A stretch of 34,252 nucleotides of DNA from Phaeoceros laevis (Eukaryota; Anthocerotophyta; Anthocerotopsida; Notothyladales), in the NCBI GenBank assembly GCA_049999765.1, contig JBNGIQ010008715.1, positions 1 through 34,252 of the forward strand, read 5' to 3'. Below are positions 1 to 8,962 of the stretch, piece after piece. The position numbers were made by a program, and so were the translations under genes. The notes beneath the pieces are model-generated. The model worked only from the letters and a program-made list of their open reading frames with translations. It was not told the DNA's origin and did no database searches. Positions within the stretch are counted from its first letter, which is position 1. Each line of letters starts with the position of its first letter.

Positions 1-967
1 GGGGCCACTGGCTGGTCAAGGGGAACGGGGCGGCTGTGCCGCGGGTCCTGTACGCTTCAAAACTCACTAGAAAACGGGGCCAGGCACTTCCGGAGGAAAC
101 TTCGAGACCGCGCCCTTTCATGCGATTAATAAGATACCAACCCCACGTCTGCCTGTGCGCAGGAAGGACCTACGCCAGTTGACGTCGCCTTATCCCCAGG
201 GCTTGCGGAACTGTGGCGTATTGCCTGGGTTCTAGTTTACACTTGTCCCCTCGCGATTTTCTGAATCCTGAGCCGCAGTCACGATGCAGTTGCCCAGCAA
301 CATGGTGCCACGTCCCCGGTGCAGATTCTCGACTTTCCATGCACATACATTCAGGATTTGTCTTGGGAATCCTGTGACTTGGGCTGACCCAAATTTGGAA
401 TATCGGACGAGGCTCATGGCTTGCACCGCAAGCAGCCGGCGGCCTACGCTGAATTTATCAGGGGGCAGCCATATCCAGGCTCACTTGCTGCGTCTGTCCA
501 CGTTCCAACATGGGCCATTTTTAGATCACGCATTCCCCATTTTTGCCGGGTTGGTAAGAAGCCCTGCTTCTTGATGGGACTCGATCCTCATGAAATACAT
601 GTACACTTGTGCTGACTACCAGAATAGAACACAAGTGGGCCAGCCAAGCCCATTGCGACGTAAATGATCTGATGACAAGCGACATAGCCCAATGCATGTC
701 TCTAATCTCATTGGCGTCATCCGCTTTTGTGTCATCTGTTATATGCTGGAGCTAGTGCTGTTCTTTGGCTCAAGATTCACCCACGTCCAGATTGTTTTGA
801 TCCCAGAAACAGTTCCATGATCATCACTCGGGTGCTGCTACAATCCAGACAAACAGAAGACTCTCATTAGTGTTGCGTGCCACTCAGAAAGACCATCAGT
901 TGAGGGTAGAGAGAGTTGTTCGCAGCTACAAAGACATGACACGTGCAAAGGAAAAGGACAGCTCTAC
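1..967. other. No recognisable gene; short open stretch at the left edge
   Basis: Overlapping short ORFs lie on both strands here, and none has a recognisable domain or a convincing splice structure. The + frame is open from base 3 to a stop near 182 and could be the tail of a gene that starts outside the window. Its peptide is basic and I do not recognise it. The rest up to the end of the coiled-coil gene is probably its 3' flank. Nothing here is supported beyond that. Confidence 0.4.
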
Positions 968-2596
968 TCACACATCTCGTTTCTTGATGAGGTTTGTCAG
1001 CTGAAGCTCCAACGCACCACCACTTGTATCCTCCAGATCCAGGAATTCCAGGGCCCATTCAAGGCTTTTTCTTATCCCATCGAGCTCTGCCTTAACCTCG
1101 GATATTTTCCTTTCATAGAGCTCATTGGGGACACTTTTGGCAGACTCGAGGTCATGTGCTTCTGGACTGCCTTCTACTGGGTGGGCACCATCCAAAACAT
1201 CTTGGGATCTACCCACAGCACTTCCATCTGTTACAATGCCTTCACTGCCCAGCTTGGCTCCTGCGCCACCATCCAGGTCCTCCTCCAGGAGGCTCGCATG
1301 GCTTCCAGACAACAGTTCCTCCTGAACAGTCACCATGTCAAAGGACGCTATGTGCTCGGATTTGTCTCGTCCGTTACCTTCACCTGCTGAAAATTGCTCA
1401 GTGCCTACCAGTGAATAACCACGCCCATCTGTTGGGACATCTGTATGGAACAAGTTTTCAGCCTCTCTAGACAACTGTAGTCTCACCCCTGCTCCATCAG
1501 TTCCAGGAGACCCTTGAGCAGGCAAGTCAGGTTCGTTGTACTCAGATTCAGGTTGCCCCGACAGCTCCGGACTATTCAACTCGTTGTCCTTGGATATGCG
1601 AGCATCGTCGGTAGTGACTTCGACCACTTCCTCCAGCACCACTGGGGTCTGCTCCAAACCAGAAATCATCGTGTTCGAGTCTGACCCAGCAAGCTTGCTC
1701 CCCGTTGATTGCTCTGGAGAGGAAACAACCCTGACACCATCACTGTTGGCAACCTCCATCTCGCTCATGTCCAACCGGGCACAAGACAGTGCTGCTATCA
1801 GCTGCGTCTCCTTCATTGATATAGCCTTTAACCCAACAGGATATGCATTAGACCCACACAACCTGTTCTAGTTCAACTTACAGGGAAGAATGACCTAGAC
1901 TTTGTCATCTCACCTCATTCAGCTTAGAATATAGCTCCTCCAGCACACCTGCTCGATTCTTGGATACCTCCAGCGCTTGCATTACCCTTTGCTTCTCTTT
2001 CAACATCCGCACTGCATTTTCATCCCTACCAGCTTTCACATCCAGGGCTGCCCGAAGTCTAAGCTGCTCTGCTGCTTCCGACAGACGCATGAAACGGGCC
2101 CTTGCGCCGCTGGCTGTGCAGGCAAATTCGTCAGCGGAGGCATGACAACCATAGGATGCGCTTGGCCATCCATGGCCCCAGAATCAGGAGAGGAGATACC
2201 TCGATACTGAACACCTGCTGCCTCTTGTTGCAGAGATTCAAGCTGCTTCTGGAGCTCATCCACACCAAGAGCCTGCACCCGAGCAGTGGAGGCTTGAGGG
2301 TTCCTCACGCCTACTCTCACTTGTTGCCATCTCTGCTTGCCAAAGCCACAGCGAGTAGGTAGAGAAGACTTGCCAGTTTCATGCTCAGAGAGGACCTTTG
2401 TTGAATCTCCTCCAACTGCAGAAGCAACATAGGCCAGGGATAGAGACCCAAGCCTCGGGTGTTGCTTTGCATCCCAATTTCCCCATTTCCGAGGAGCCGC
2501 TTCAAAACCAAAAACCCCGGACTGAGTAGTAGGCGAAGTCGGACCACGAGCAAACTTCCCAGCACAGTGGACAGCAGCTATTGCTCCTCCTGCCAT
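968..2596 (-). CDS. Conserved plant coiled-coil protein, probably plastid-targeted, function unknown (3 exons)
   Basis: I read three exons on the minus strand: 2596-2200, 2113-1914 and 1825-968. The introns are 86 and 88 nt with good GT-AG sites (CGAG|GTATCT...CTGCACAG and ATGAG|GTGAGA...TTAAAG), and both joins keep frame. Exon 1 starts at an ATG followed by an Ala/Gly/Arg/Ser-rich stretch that fits a transit peptide, then an amphipathic segment (ELQKQLESLQQEA). Exon 2 is the conserved core, charged and helical (RFMRLSEAAEQLRLRAALD onward). Exon 3 opens with AISMKETQLI, continues with a long acidic low-complexity region, and ends in a second helical segment near LEWALEFLDLED. The core resembles plant proteins annotated only as uncharacterised. 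The stop at 968-970 overlaps a possible donor, so the true C-terminus could be longer. The function is unknown to me. Confidence 0.7.
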
Positions 2597-3360
2597 GACA
2601 CAAATCTACTTCGCAACCTCACAAAGACTCGTGAAGCATGCACTTGGTCCAAGCCGTGCGGAATGAATATTGGGTACGGGTCTTCGAAGTTGACACGGTC
2701 TGGACTTTGGATTCTTGAACAAGAAGAAAAATACTTCGTGCTTCATGGGTCATATGACCACGTCATGGGTCTATGACCACAAGATGTGTTCCGGCATTCG
2801 GGGTTCATAACTTGGTACAAGCAAATGAGGTGAGAAAATTTTCCTCTATCGATTGACATGGCACTTGCAGGTGAGACACTCCCCTAATGGACCCTACTCG
2901 ACGAAAGGGATCAAAATGAGTCTTGGAGATCATTTTTATTATTTTTGCTCAGTATTAGAAATGATCAATGATCTAATCTTTTCTTAAATCTTTGGTGGAA
3001 ACTGGAAAGAGCTTTTTACATAAGCTAGTGCAGTTTATTTTTTAAGAAAATCAGATTGTAATGCCCAAATTGCAGCCCGTTTTTCCCTTTCCTCGGTAGC
3101 CACATATAAACTCATGTGTAGTCAGGCTATTCGACCTTCATTTTGAAATAGAAAAAAAAAAAATTTATAACATGTCAGGGCTGGGCTGGTGGGTAAAGCG
3201 GAGAGAAGGTAGTCTTGCCGCAAACCCCGTCAGTTCCTAGACTGAACTCCATTTAGCCCGTGAGACGCTATGTCCCTGTCGCTTTGCAAGGTCTTGACAT
3301 GGGTAGATGGTGTAGCAGCCACCGAGATTTTGCAGCTTGCAAGCAAGCCAGTCTCATTAT
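2597..3360. other. Intergenic, upstream of the coiled-coil gene
   Basis: No gene seen. This should hold the promoter of the minus-strand coiled-coil gene. A near-duplicate phrase (catgggtcatatgacca / catgggtctatgacca) occurs at 2744-2780, and a poly-A run lies near 3152-3162. No clear TATA box or other site could be assigned. Confidence 0.4.
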
Positions 3361-3679
3361 TGTAGCCGCCGAGTGGACACATTCTGCGTGATGTTTGTGT
3401 TGTGTGCCACTGCTTTCGTGCACCTACCGTTGCGCCGAGCAGGGTGCATGGCGCCGACGTAGCCCCTAAGCCAGATTGGATATAATTAAACTTCATTAAG
3501 GAAGGGTATGGCCCCTTGAGAAACATGGTATAGGTCAGAAAGTACGAAGTAATCGACCTACATTCGAGTACTATATCTCATTCTATAAGGCGTGCGCCTT
3601 ATAGAGTTGTCCTCCCTATAAGGGCAGGCTTTATAGAGTAGTAGTAGATTTCATTGTAGATTTCGGTTTTTTGAAAACC

Positions 3680-3897
3680 AATTGATAGAGCACTCTGTCC
3701 TAAGTGGGTATTGAACCCCGGCCACCCCTTTGGGGGGCGGGGTTCTTTACCACTTGATGGGCGACCAGCGGCATACAAATTTACCAAAATAAACTTTACT
3801 GTACCCATCATCCACCGGGTACCAGCATATGGGCAAGGGGGACCCTCATGGAACCGTGCCAACCTCCTCAAATAGATACATACATACATACATACTT
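3680..3897 (+). repeat. SINE-like unit with (CATA)n tail, copy 1
   Basis: This unit ends in a block (GGAACCGTGCCAACCTCCTC) followed by a CATA microsatellite at about 3880-3895. The same block occurs at 7064-7085, 7680-7704 and, inverted, at 29056-29080. The 5' part contains a tRNA T-arm-like string (GGGGTTCAATACCC on the minus strand, near 3708-3721). The motif GGTTCAATACC fits the internal pol III B-box. The A-box and the orientation of the tRNA-like part are not certain. Confidence 0.45.
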
Positions 3898-3904
3898 GAA
3901 TGTC

Positions 3905-4090
3905 CCTTTGGGGACAAGAGTTATCCTCCCTATAAGCGTGCGCCTTATAGAGTTGCGTGTCTTATAGAGTTGTCCTTATAGAGGACTCCCTATAAGCGCG
4001 CGCCTTATAGGAGGACAACTCTTGTCCTCTAATGGCACGCGCCATTAGAGTTGTCCTCCTTTATGGCGCGTGCCTTATAGGAGGACAACT
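3905..4090. repeat. Cluster of nested short palindromes
   Basis: Consecutive inverted repeats are visible. TGTCCC/GGGACA lies at 3901-3916. CTATAAG...CTTATAG with a GC-rich centre occurs twice, near 3930 and 3990. CTCTAATGGC/GCCATTAGAG has a 4-nt spacer at about 4027-4050. A 42-bp imperfect palindrome at 4049-4090 has AGTTGTCCTCC/GGAGGACAACT arms. All should form stable hairpins in single strands. Confidence 0.75.
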
Positions 4091-4297
4091 ACCTACTCTC
4101 ATTGCGGACCTCCCTACTCTAGTAGCCCGGACTCCCTACTCTAATATCGTGCCTCCCTTTCCCTAGTATCTAACCCCTACTCTACTTTCCAGAAGCCGGC
4201 CAAGTGCCTCCAATGCCGGCCAGTGATAAATACCAGTAAGTATTTTGCCGAAGGGATGCACACTATTTGCACTAGAATGCGTCCACTCGGCGGCTAC

Positions 4298-4874
4298 GGG
4301 GACTACATGCATTTGGGCAAAATATGTGTATTCTCAAGGCACAGGTTACACCGGTTTAACCCAGTGTAAAATAGTGTAACCACAAGGCGCAGGTTATACC
4401 GTTTAACCCAGCGTAAAATAGTGTAACCAAAAAGCGCGAATGCAGTGCATTCGCCCTAATTCGTGTATAGGACTGGGGGCAATGTTGTTATTTCAATTGC
4501 CTTGAACTACAGCTTCTAAACTCCGCTGCTTCCAGGGAATGTATTGACTAATCAAACTCACAACACTACCTTGCGCTCAAGTGTTTCACTAAATTGTTTG
4601 AAGCCTCTCAATCCAAAATTGCCCTAGGTAGTGTAGCACTCTTCATCAGCTTAGAATTGGTTGTTACAAGAAGCTAACCGACAGTGCAAAGTAGTTCACC
4701 TAACATCGAATTTTGAACATCTCCAGCCTCATAAGAAGCGAAAACCACAAAATCCACTGCCATCTACTGCCATCCACTACTAAGGTCGCTCCAAGCGTGT
4801 CCTTATCTAAACCAGATAAAGGAATGATCTTTTAATATACGCGATACCTCACGGCAATCCCCCGAATCATCAAC
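4298..4874. repeat. Tandem hairpin repeat and palindrome; otherwise no gene
   Basis: Two tandem units of about 47 bp occupy 4335-4382 and 4383-4429. Each has GGTTACAC or GGTTATAC and GTGTAACC arms that can pair. A 19-bp perfect palindrome (GCGAATGCA-G-TGCATTCGC) follows at 4436-4454. The remainder is unremarkable and shows no coding. Confidence 0.6.
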
Positions 4875-5261
4875 CTAAAGGTCACATGTACCTCTTACGA
4901 CTACTCTACAGCTACCATAGCGGATACGTGATCGAGAAATCATCGCTGCCTTGAAATTATCACTGAATGCCACATTGATGAGGTGCTCGTCACTATGAAG
5001 TCCGTGCTCTAACGGAAGCTTCGTTGAGAAGAAGTTTAAGATGACATAATCTACCATCTCTCCATTGCATAGGAGCTCATGATAGCTGCCATCTTCCATG
5101 AATCTACTTCGGTGGGCGTCCAATCTGATCCCCTCTCTCATAAGCTCGAAGCCCCAACGGTATGGATCTGACAAATAGAAATCAATATGTCCGTCATAGG
5201 TTGGATTTGCAAAACAACTAAGGTTGACGAGAACACTGTTATCTGCTAACAAGGCTCTCAA
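4875..5261 (-). pseudogene. Crinkler/RHS-type (CR) nuclease-domain fragment
   Basis: The open frame ends in a stop at 4875 and encodes about 128 residues. Residues 20-110 show the pattern I associate with the PD-(D/E)XK-like domain of Crinkler-RHS-type proteins. There is an Asp in GHIDFYLSD, then RWGFELMREG with the Glu and basic residues, then a conserved His and RF before a GSY turn, and finally a VAFSDNFKAA strand. Such domains are reported in oomycetes, fungi, protists and some early-diverging plants. The 5' end lacks a convincing start and most of a full-length protein is missing, so this is either a last exon or a remnant. It sits among repeats. The assignment is by pattern memory, not alignment. 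Confidence 0.45.
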
Positions 5262-5846
5262 TTGTTGTCAAGCTAATAGGAATGATCTTATTTGCGGGAG
5301 GAAATGGGAAAATGGGAGTATCGGGTTTCACCCCAGGGTCACTCCTACACACTAAAATGCCAAGCCCTTCGTTCACAACAACATCATGAGTTTTTGTACT
5401 GTCAGGTGGTCGGGTTGCTTAGATGCCTGCACAACACAGTTCTTCTTAGCATTTCCCAGATTTCTGCCAAGAAGCTTCGGCTATGGGCTTTTTATGGGCG
5501 CTCGGTGGCGTGTAGGAGAGTAAGAGATCAGACTTGGTTACAGTCTTAGTGAGCTTTGGAGAAAATCCATGTGTGACGTTGTTTTCAGCTTGTTCGTGTT
5601 TTAAGTTGGGCTTACGGGCGGAAGTTGTGTGTTTCAGGCTACTGGCCCGGTTGTCGTGTCTCATGGGAATTGTGTTAGTCTGTGTTCAGATCCGTGAAAC
5701 CTGTGAATTTGGAGTTACAGCACTAAGCAGCTCAATTGTGGTAGCTAGTGAACAGCAGAGACGTAGCTGCGGGTCCTGGCTGTGCTGTATCGTAGTGAGC
5801 TAGAGGCCAAGAAGTTTTTCTCCCAAGTTATGCCGGGGCAGGAAGT

Positions 5847-5913
5847 GCTTTGAGCTCTGCTTTGAGTTCTGCTTTGAGCTCTGCTTTGAGTTCTGCTTTG
5901 AGCTCTGCTTTGA
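5847..5913. repeat. 12-bp minisatellite (GCTTTGAGYTCT), about 5.6 copies
   Basis: Units alternate strictly between GCTTTGAGCTCT and GCTTTGAGTTCT, so the higher-order unit is 24 bp. On the minus strand it reads as an RAQS/RTQS peptide repeat, but no gene supports that frame. Confidence 0.9.
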
Positions 5914-5977
5914 TACATTTCAACATTCCGAATAAAAGCAACTTTGCCACAATTATCACTCAGAGTGGGCTTAGTTT

Positions 5978-6271
5978 CTAACCAGAACCTATAAACGAAG
6001 TCAAATTCAATATGTCTCGAAGAAGTTTTGGACAAGCGACCTCTCCACCCACATTGATTTGTCCTGCACCACATTGCATGTTAGAAAACATTTGACTTGG
6101 CCAGAAATCGACAGTAACTCCATCAACTGAAAGATACAAGTCTTTATTCAAGTTTGTCCGCCCCAATTTGACCTCGACCTGCATTCCGTCGGTCTCAGAT
6201 GCATGCAAGGGAACAAAAAAAACAAGAAATGCACTGGTAAAGATAAAATCACTATCATGCATTCCAATCAT
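5978..6271 (-). CDS. Hypothetical ORF, possibly an upstream exon of the Crinkler-like gene
   Basis: This 97-residue ORF begins at an ATG with a hydrophobic stretch (SAFLVFFVPLHASETDG) followed by EVKLGRTNLNKDLYLSVDG and a mixed C-terminal half. It lies on the same strand and upstream of the Crinkler-like fragment at 4875-5261, with the 12-bp minisatellite between them. Its strand-rich, charged composition looks like real protein, but I cannot place it firmly in a family. It may be another exon of the same degraded gene or an unrelated remnant. Confidence 0.25.
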   Translation of the reverse strand: MIGMHDSDFIFTSAFLVFFVPLHASETDGMQVEVKLGRTNLNKDLYLSVDGVTVDFWPSQMFSNMQCGAGQINVGGEVACPKLLRDILNLTSFIGSG

Positions 6272-6390
6272 ATCATACGAGCCTATTTAATATGCAACGA
6301 AGAGACACTACAAAGGCACGACGAAGGAACACAACGGCCGATCAGACCATGCAGAGCTTCTCCGCGGTTTTCTTACACAGACATTCTTAG

Positions 6391-6661
6391 ATGGTCTCAC
6401 CAGCGAATATAAAGCTCACTTGTGATTTTCAGGGATCTACGACCATGAACCTAGCGTGCGGGGGGTCATATTTTGTCTTCTCTTATAATCAACAATGGCA
6501 TTCAAGGGGACTCAGGATTGAGGCCCGGAGACTTAGGGGGCGGGGTATTTTATACGGCAATAGGATTACTAATCGGTATGAATATGGAGAACCATGCCGG
6601 TTTGTATTTTATTGCTATGATTACCTGTATTATGGTGGAAGTTACTAGTCAAAATCAGTAA
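6391..6661 (+). pseudogene. Trypsin-like serine peptidase fragment with lost catalytic serine
   Basis: The frame beginning at 6473 encodes a short peptide with the C-terminal signature of a trypsin-fold peptidase: LRPGDLGGGVFY, then LLIGMN, then YFIAM. In active members the first motif is GDSGG with the nucleophilic Ser. Here the Ser position is Leu (TTA at 6533-6535), one base from a Ser codon. Only the last third of a domain is visible, and no His or Asp motif was found upstream. I read it as a remnant of a peptidase-domain gene in repeat-rich DNA. Confidence 0.35.
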
Positions 6662-6769
6662 ATCACTCCTTGCACTACCGACAAACTACTACTCAACTTC
6701 TTAAATGAACATATTAAATTTAAACGTTTGAGTCAAACTACTACTTAACTTCTTAAATGAACACACTAA

Positions 6770-6873
6770 ATTTAAACGCTTGAGTCATGAATATTTAACA
6801 AGATAAGGACAAAGGTNNNNNNNNNNATTTAAACGCTTGAGTCATGAATATTTAACAAGATAAGGACAAAGGT
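6770..6873. other. 10-N assembly gap flanked by an identical 47-bp duplication
   Basis: Bases 6770-6816 and 6827-6873 are identical, and only the run of N at 6817-6826 lies between them. This is typical of two contig ends that overlap but were not merged. The upstream flank also holds a diverged tandem copy (6700-6769). Confidence 0.85.
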
Positions 6874-6949
6874 TATTACGTTGAACATATCGCATGCCAA
6901 CCATAGCTAAACCATCCTCTCACCTTACAGAGAAATGGTGGCTACCCTA

Positions 6950-7170
6950 GTTCAACCTGGGAGCCGAGCACAATGGATGACCGGCGGCATATTGTTTCTC
7001 GGAATAAACTTTTACTGTACATGTTCGTATGCGGGTGCCTTACCCAAGGCAAGGGCATCCTCTATGGAACCGTCTAACCTCCTCAAATAAACATCACCAC
7101 ATCACATCACATCACATCACATCACGTCACCATCATCCATCGTCACATCACATCACGTCACCATCATCCA
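6950..7170 (+). repeat. SINE-like unit with (ATCAC)n tail, copy 2
   Basis: This shares with copy 1 the GCGGCAT...AATAAACTTTTACTGTAC region, the GGCAAGGG-ATCCTC block and GGAACCGTCTAACCTCCTCA, followed by ATCAC repeats to about 7165. A string near 6948-6960 (CTAGTTCAACCTGGG) resembles a degenerate tRNA B-box. Confidence 0.5.
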
Positions 7171-7236
7171 TCGTCCAGCATGTTTAGTTTGAAGTGTTTT
7201 TTTGGACTTACATTGATGTCATTAACCTAATTAGAA

Positions 7237-7331
7237 GCAAATTAAACTAGACTTACCTAGGGTGTGCCTAACTAGCCTAAAGGCTAAACACAAACTAAAC
7301 TAGCCTACCTAGTTTGTGCCTAACCAACCAT
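7237..7331. repeat. 95-bp direct repeat, left copy (right copy 7952-8045)
   Basis: The string starting GCAAATTAAACTAGAC and ending GTGCCTAACCAACCAT recurs at 7952-8045 with only a few differences. Shorter relatives built on AAACTAGCCTAMCTAGTG fill 7800-7950, so this is a degenerate minisatellite about 0.8 kb long that is interrupted by other insertions. Confidence 0.7.
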
Positions 7332-7339
7332 TCATTTAT

Positions 7340-7535
7340 TCCTTCATGGTTGAGGAAGCAATGGCTGGCCGACAAGAGCTTGATCGTTCNNNNNNNNNNN
7401 NNNNNNNNNNNNNNNNNNNNNNNNNNNNNNNNNNNNNNNNNNNNNNNNNNNNNNNNNNNNNNNNNNNNNNNNNNNNNNNNNNNNNNNNNAGCTCTTGTCG
7501 GCCAGCCATTGCTTCCTCGACCATGAAGGAATGAA
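7340..7535. repeat. Inverted repeat around a 100-N gap
   Basis: CCTTCATGGTTGAGGAAGC and on to AAGAGCT (about 7344-7381) is the reverse complement, with one mismatch, of 7490-7530. The N run at 7390-7489 occupies the loop. A further partial copy follows at 7540-7575. A long hairpin is a likely reason for the failed assembly. Confidence 0.8.
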
Positions 7536-7663
7536 TTCTAGCCGTTGCTTCCTCAACCATGACTGAATGAATTCCAGTATAGTGTTGGAATCCAAGCACT
7601 ACAAACATTACATCAAGGTGCAACTTGGAACTCTCTATCCACTTAGAGTTTGCCTAATTAAGA

Positions 7664-7795
7664 CTCATGCGGGATCCTCTATGGAACCGTCTAACCTCCT
7701 CAAATGAATATCACATCACATCACATCACATCACATCACATCACATCACATCACATCACATCACATCACATCACATCACATCACATCACATCATG
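7664..7795 (+). repeat. SINE-like tail, copy 3, with (ATCAC)n microsatellite
   Basis: GGATCCTCTATGGAACCGTC and AACCTCCTCAAATGAAT are followed by about 17 units of ATCAC from 7709 to 7792. Only the 3' portion of the unit is present, as expected of a 5'-truncated insertion. Confidence 0.7.
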
Positions 7796-7799
7796 TGCA

Positions 7800-8489
7800 T
7801 CACTTAGAGTTTGCCTAATTAAGACTCCTTTAATTTAGTTGGAAACAAACTAAACTAGCCTATCTAGTGTCTGCCTAGCTAGCCTAACTGAAAAGCAAAT
7901 TAAACTAGCCTAACTAGTGTGTGCCTAATTAACCTAACTATACCTAATTAAGCAAATTAAACTAGACCTACGTAGTGTGTGCCTAACTAGCCTAAAGGCT
8001 AACACAAACTAAACTAGCCTGCCTAGTTTGTGCCTAACCAACCATGATATGTGCTTTCATTCTTAATTTTAAAGTTGTGGGCTATTGTCAATGCTATTCT
8101 ATATTCCTCCTCTATTTTTGACTCTTGCAAATGGTGTAGGTGTCTTAAGTACCTTAAGTATCCTCGTTGCCTACTAGTGGTTGCTTCCTTGCTTGCAAAC
8201 ATGATCCATATCCTTCATGAACATATAAAGATTCCTCCTCTCACAGAGTAATATGAATGAATACTTATAAGTGAAACAAGTTAAGCACCCTTTAGTGTGT
8301 TCGATGGTCAAGATTCTTCACCATTTTTGTCTCAATTCATTTTAATCTAAGTCTTTTGTTCATATATAATGAGTATGGGACTAGTGGCACTCACGCCACC
8401 TCTAAACACATTAAGCTTTACAATGAATATATATACTAGTATATGGCCTGTCGAATTTGACGACAATCAACCATCCCTCCACCCATTCT
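7800..8489. repeat. AT-rich repeat region, no gene
   Basis: 7800-8045 is the degenerate AAACTAGCCTA-type minisatellite and the right 95-bp direct-repeat copy. 8046-8489 is AT-rich with short ORFs lacking any recognisable domain. Confidence 0.5.
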
Positions 8490-8842
8490 ATCCGAGTGGA
8501 TGCATTCTGAGTGATGTTTGTGTTGTGTGCCACTGCTTTCGTGCACCTGCCGATGCGCCAAACTTAGAGCAGGGTCCTCAGATTGAGTCGAGTACGCGGC
8601 CATATTTGCTGCTCGGTTGGCTCCAAGCGGTTAATTTAAATTCATTCATTCAGGGTGCATGGCGCCGACGTAGCCCCTAAGCCAGATTGGATATAATTAA
8701 ACTTCATTAAGGAAGGGTACGGCCCCTTGGGGAAACATGGTATAGGTCAGAGAAACTTTAATACGAAGTAATCGACCAAGTCTACGTTCGAATCCTGTAT
8801 CTCACTCTACAAGGTGCGCGCCTTATAGAGTTGGTCCTACCG
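8490..8842 (+). mobile_element. Partial second copy of the 3.36-kb element, with tRNA-like boxes
   Basis: Matches to 3368-3612 run from CCGAGTGGA through GCATGGCGCCGACGTAGCCC to the CGCGCCTTATAGAGTT hairpin motif. This copy carries about 90 bp (about 8560-8650) missing from the first copy. A B-box-like GTTCGAATCC lies at 8786-8795 and an A-box-like TGGTATAGGTC at 8738-8748, a spacing compatible with a tRNA-derived pol III promoter. The right half of the element, including its terminal repeat, is not found here. Confidence 0.55.
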
Positions 8843-8962
8843 GTGACCAGGGCAGGGCTCTCCAGACCGATAGCTGGCCTCCCCCGCCCGCTACCCAATC
8901 CGTATTTGCAACACGAGGCGAGTTAGTTCGCTTTCGTCAGTAGAAAGGGTTTAGGGTTTGCA

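Larger units (their letters stand above)
3362..4297. mobile_element. Non-autonomous foldback-type element with about 24-bp terminal inverted repeats
   Basis: The left end at 3362-3385 (GTAGCCGCCGAGTGGAC, then R-CATTCT) recurs in reverse complement at 4274-4297 with about one mismatch in 24. The ends enclose roughly 936 bp with no coding capacity. The interior is dominated by short perfect inverted repeats built on CTATAAG...CTTATAG and AGGACAA...TTGTCCT, at 3583-3604 and 3905-4090. A SINE-like unit appears to be nested at about 3620-3897. No clear target duplication was identified. A related partial copy lies at 8490-8842. Foldback-like organisation is what I see; mobility is inferred from the second copy. 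Confidence 0.5.

Noticed and set aside
284-615. Small protein genes near the left edge
   Set aside because: Overlapping frames on both strands, no domain, no splice support.
2036-2130. Continuation of coiled-coil exon 1 in the same frame to 2036
   Set aside because: The conserved peptide lies in another frame reached by an 86-nt intron with good splice sites; the unspliced extension has no conserved content.
3700-3775. A functional tRNA gene
   Set aside because: Only a B-box-like T-arm is convincing; the D-arm, anticodon stem and acceptor pairing do not fold cleanly, so it is better read as part of a SINE-like repeat.
5745-6074. Protein with RAQS/RTQS repeats on the minus strand
   Set aside because: The repeat is a simple 12-bp minisatellite and the rest of the frame has no recognisable content.
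7314-7623. ORFs running through the 7390-7489 gap
   Set aside because: They consist of the inverted repeat arms and N; the repeated peptide is a hairpin by-product.
7700-7795. CRISPR-like array
   Set aside because: These are direct 5-bp units without spacers, a plain microsatellite in a eukaryotic genome.
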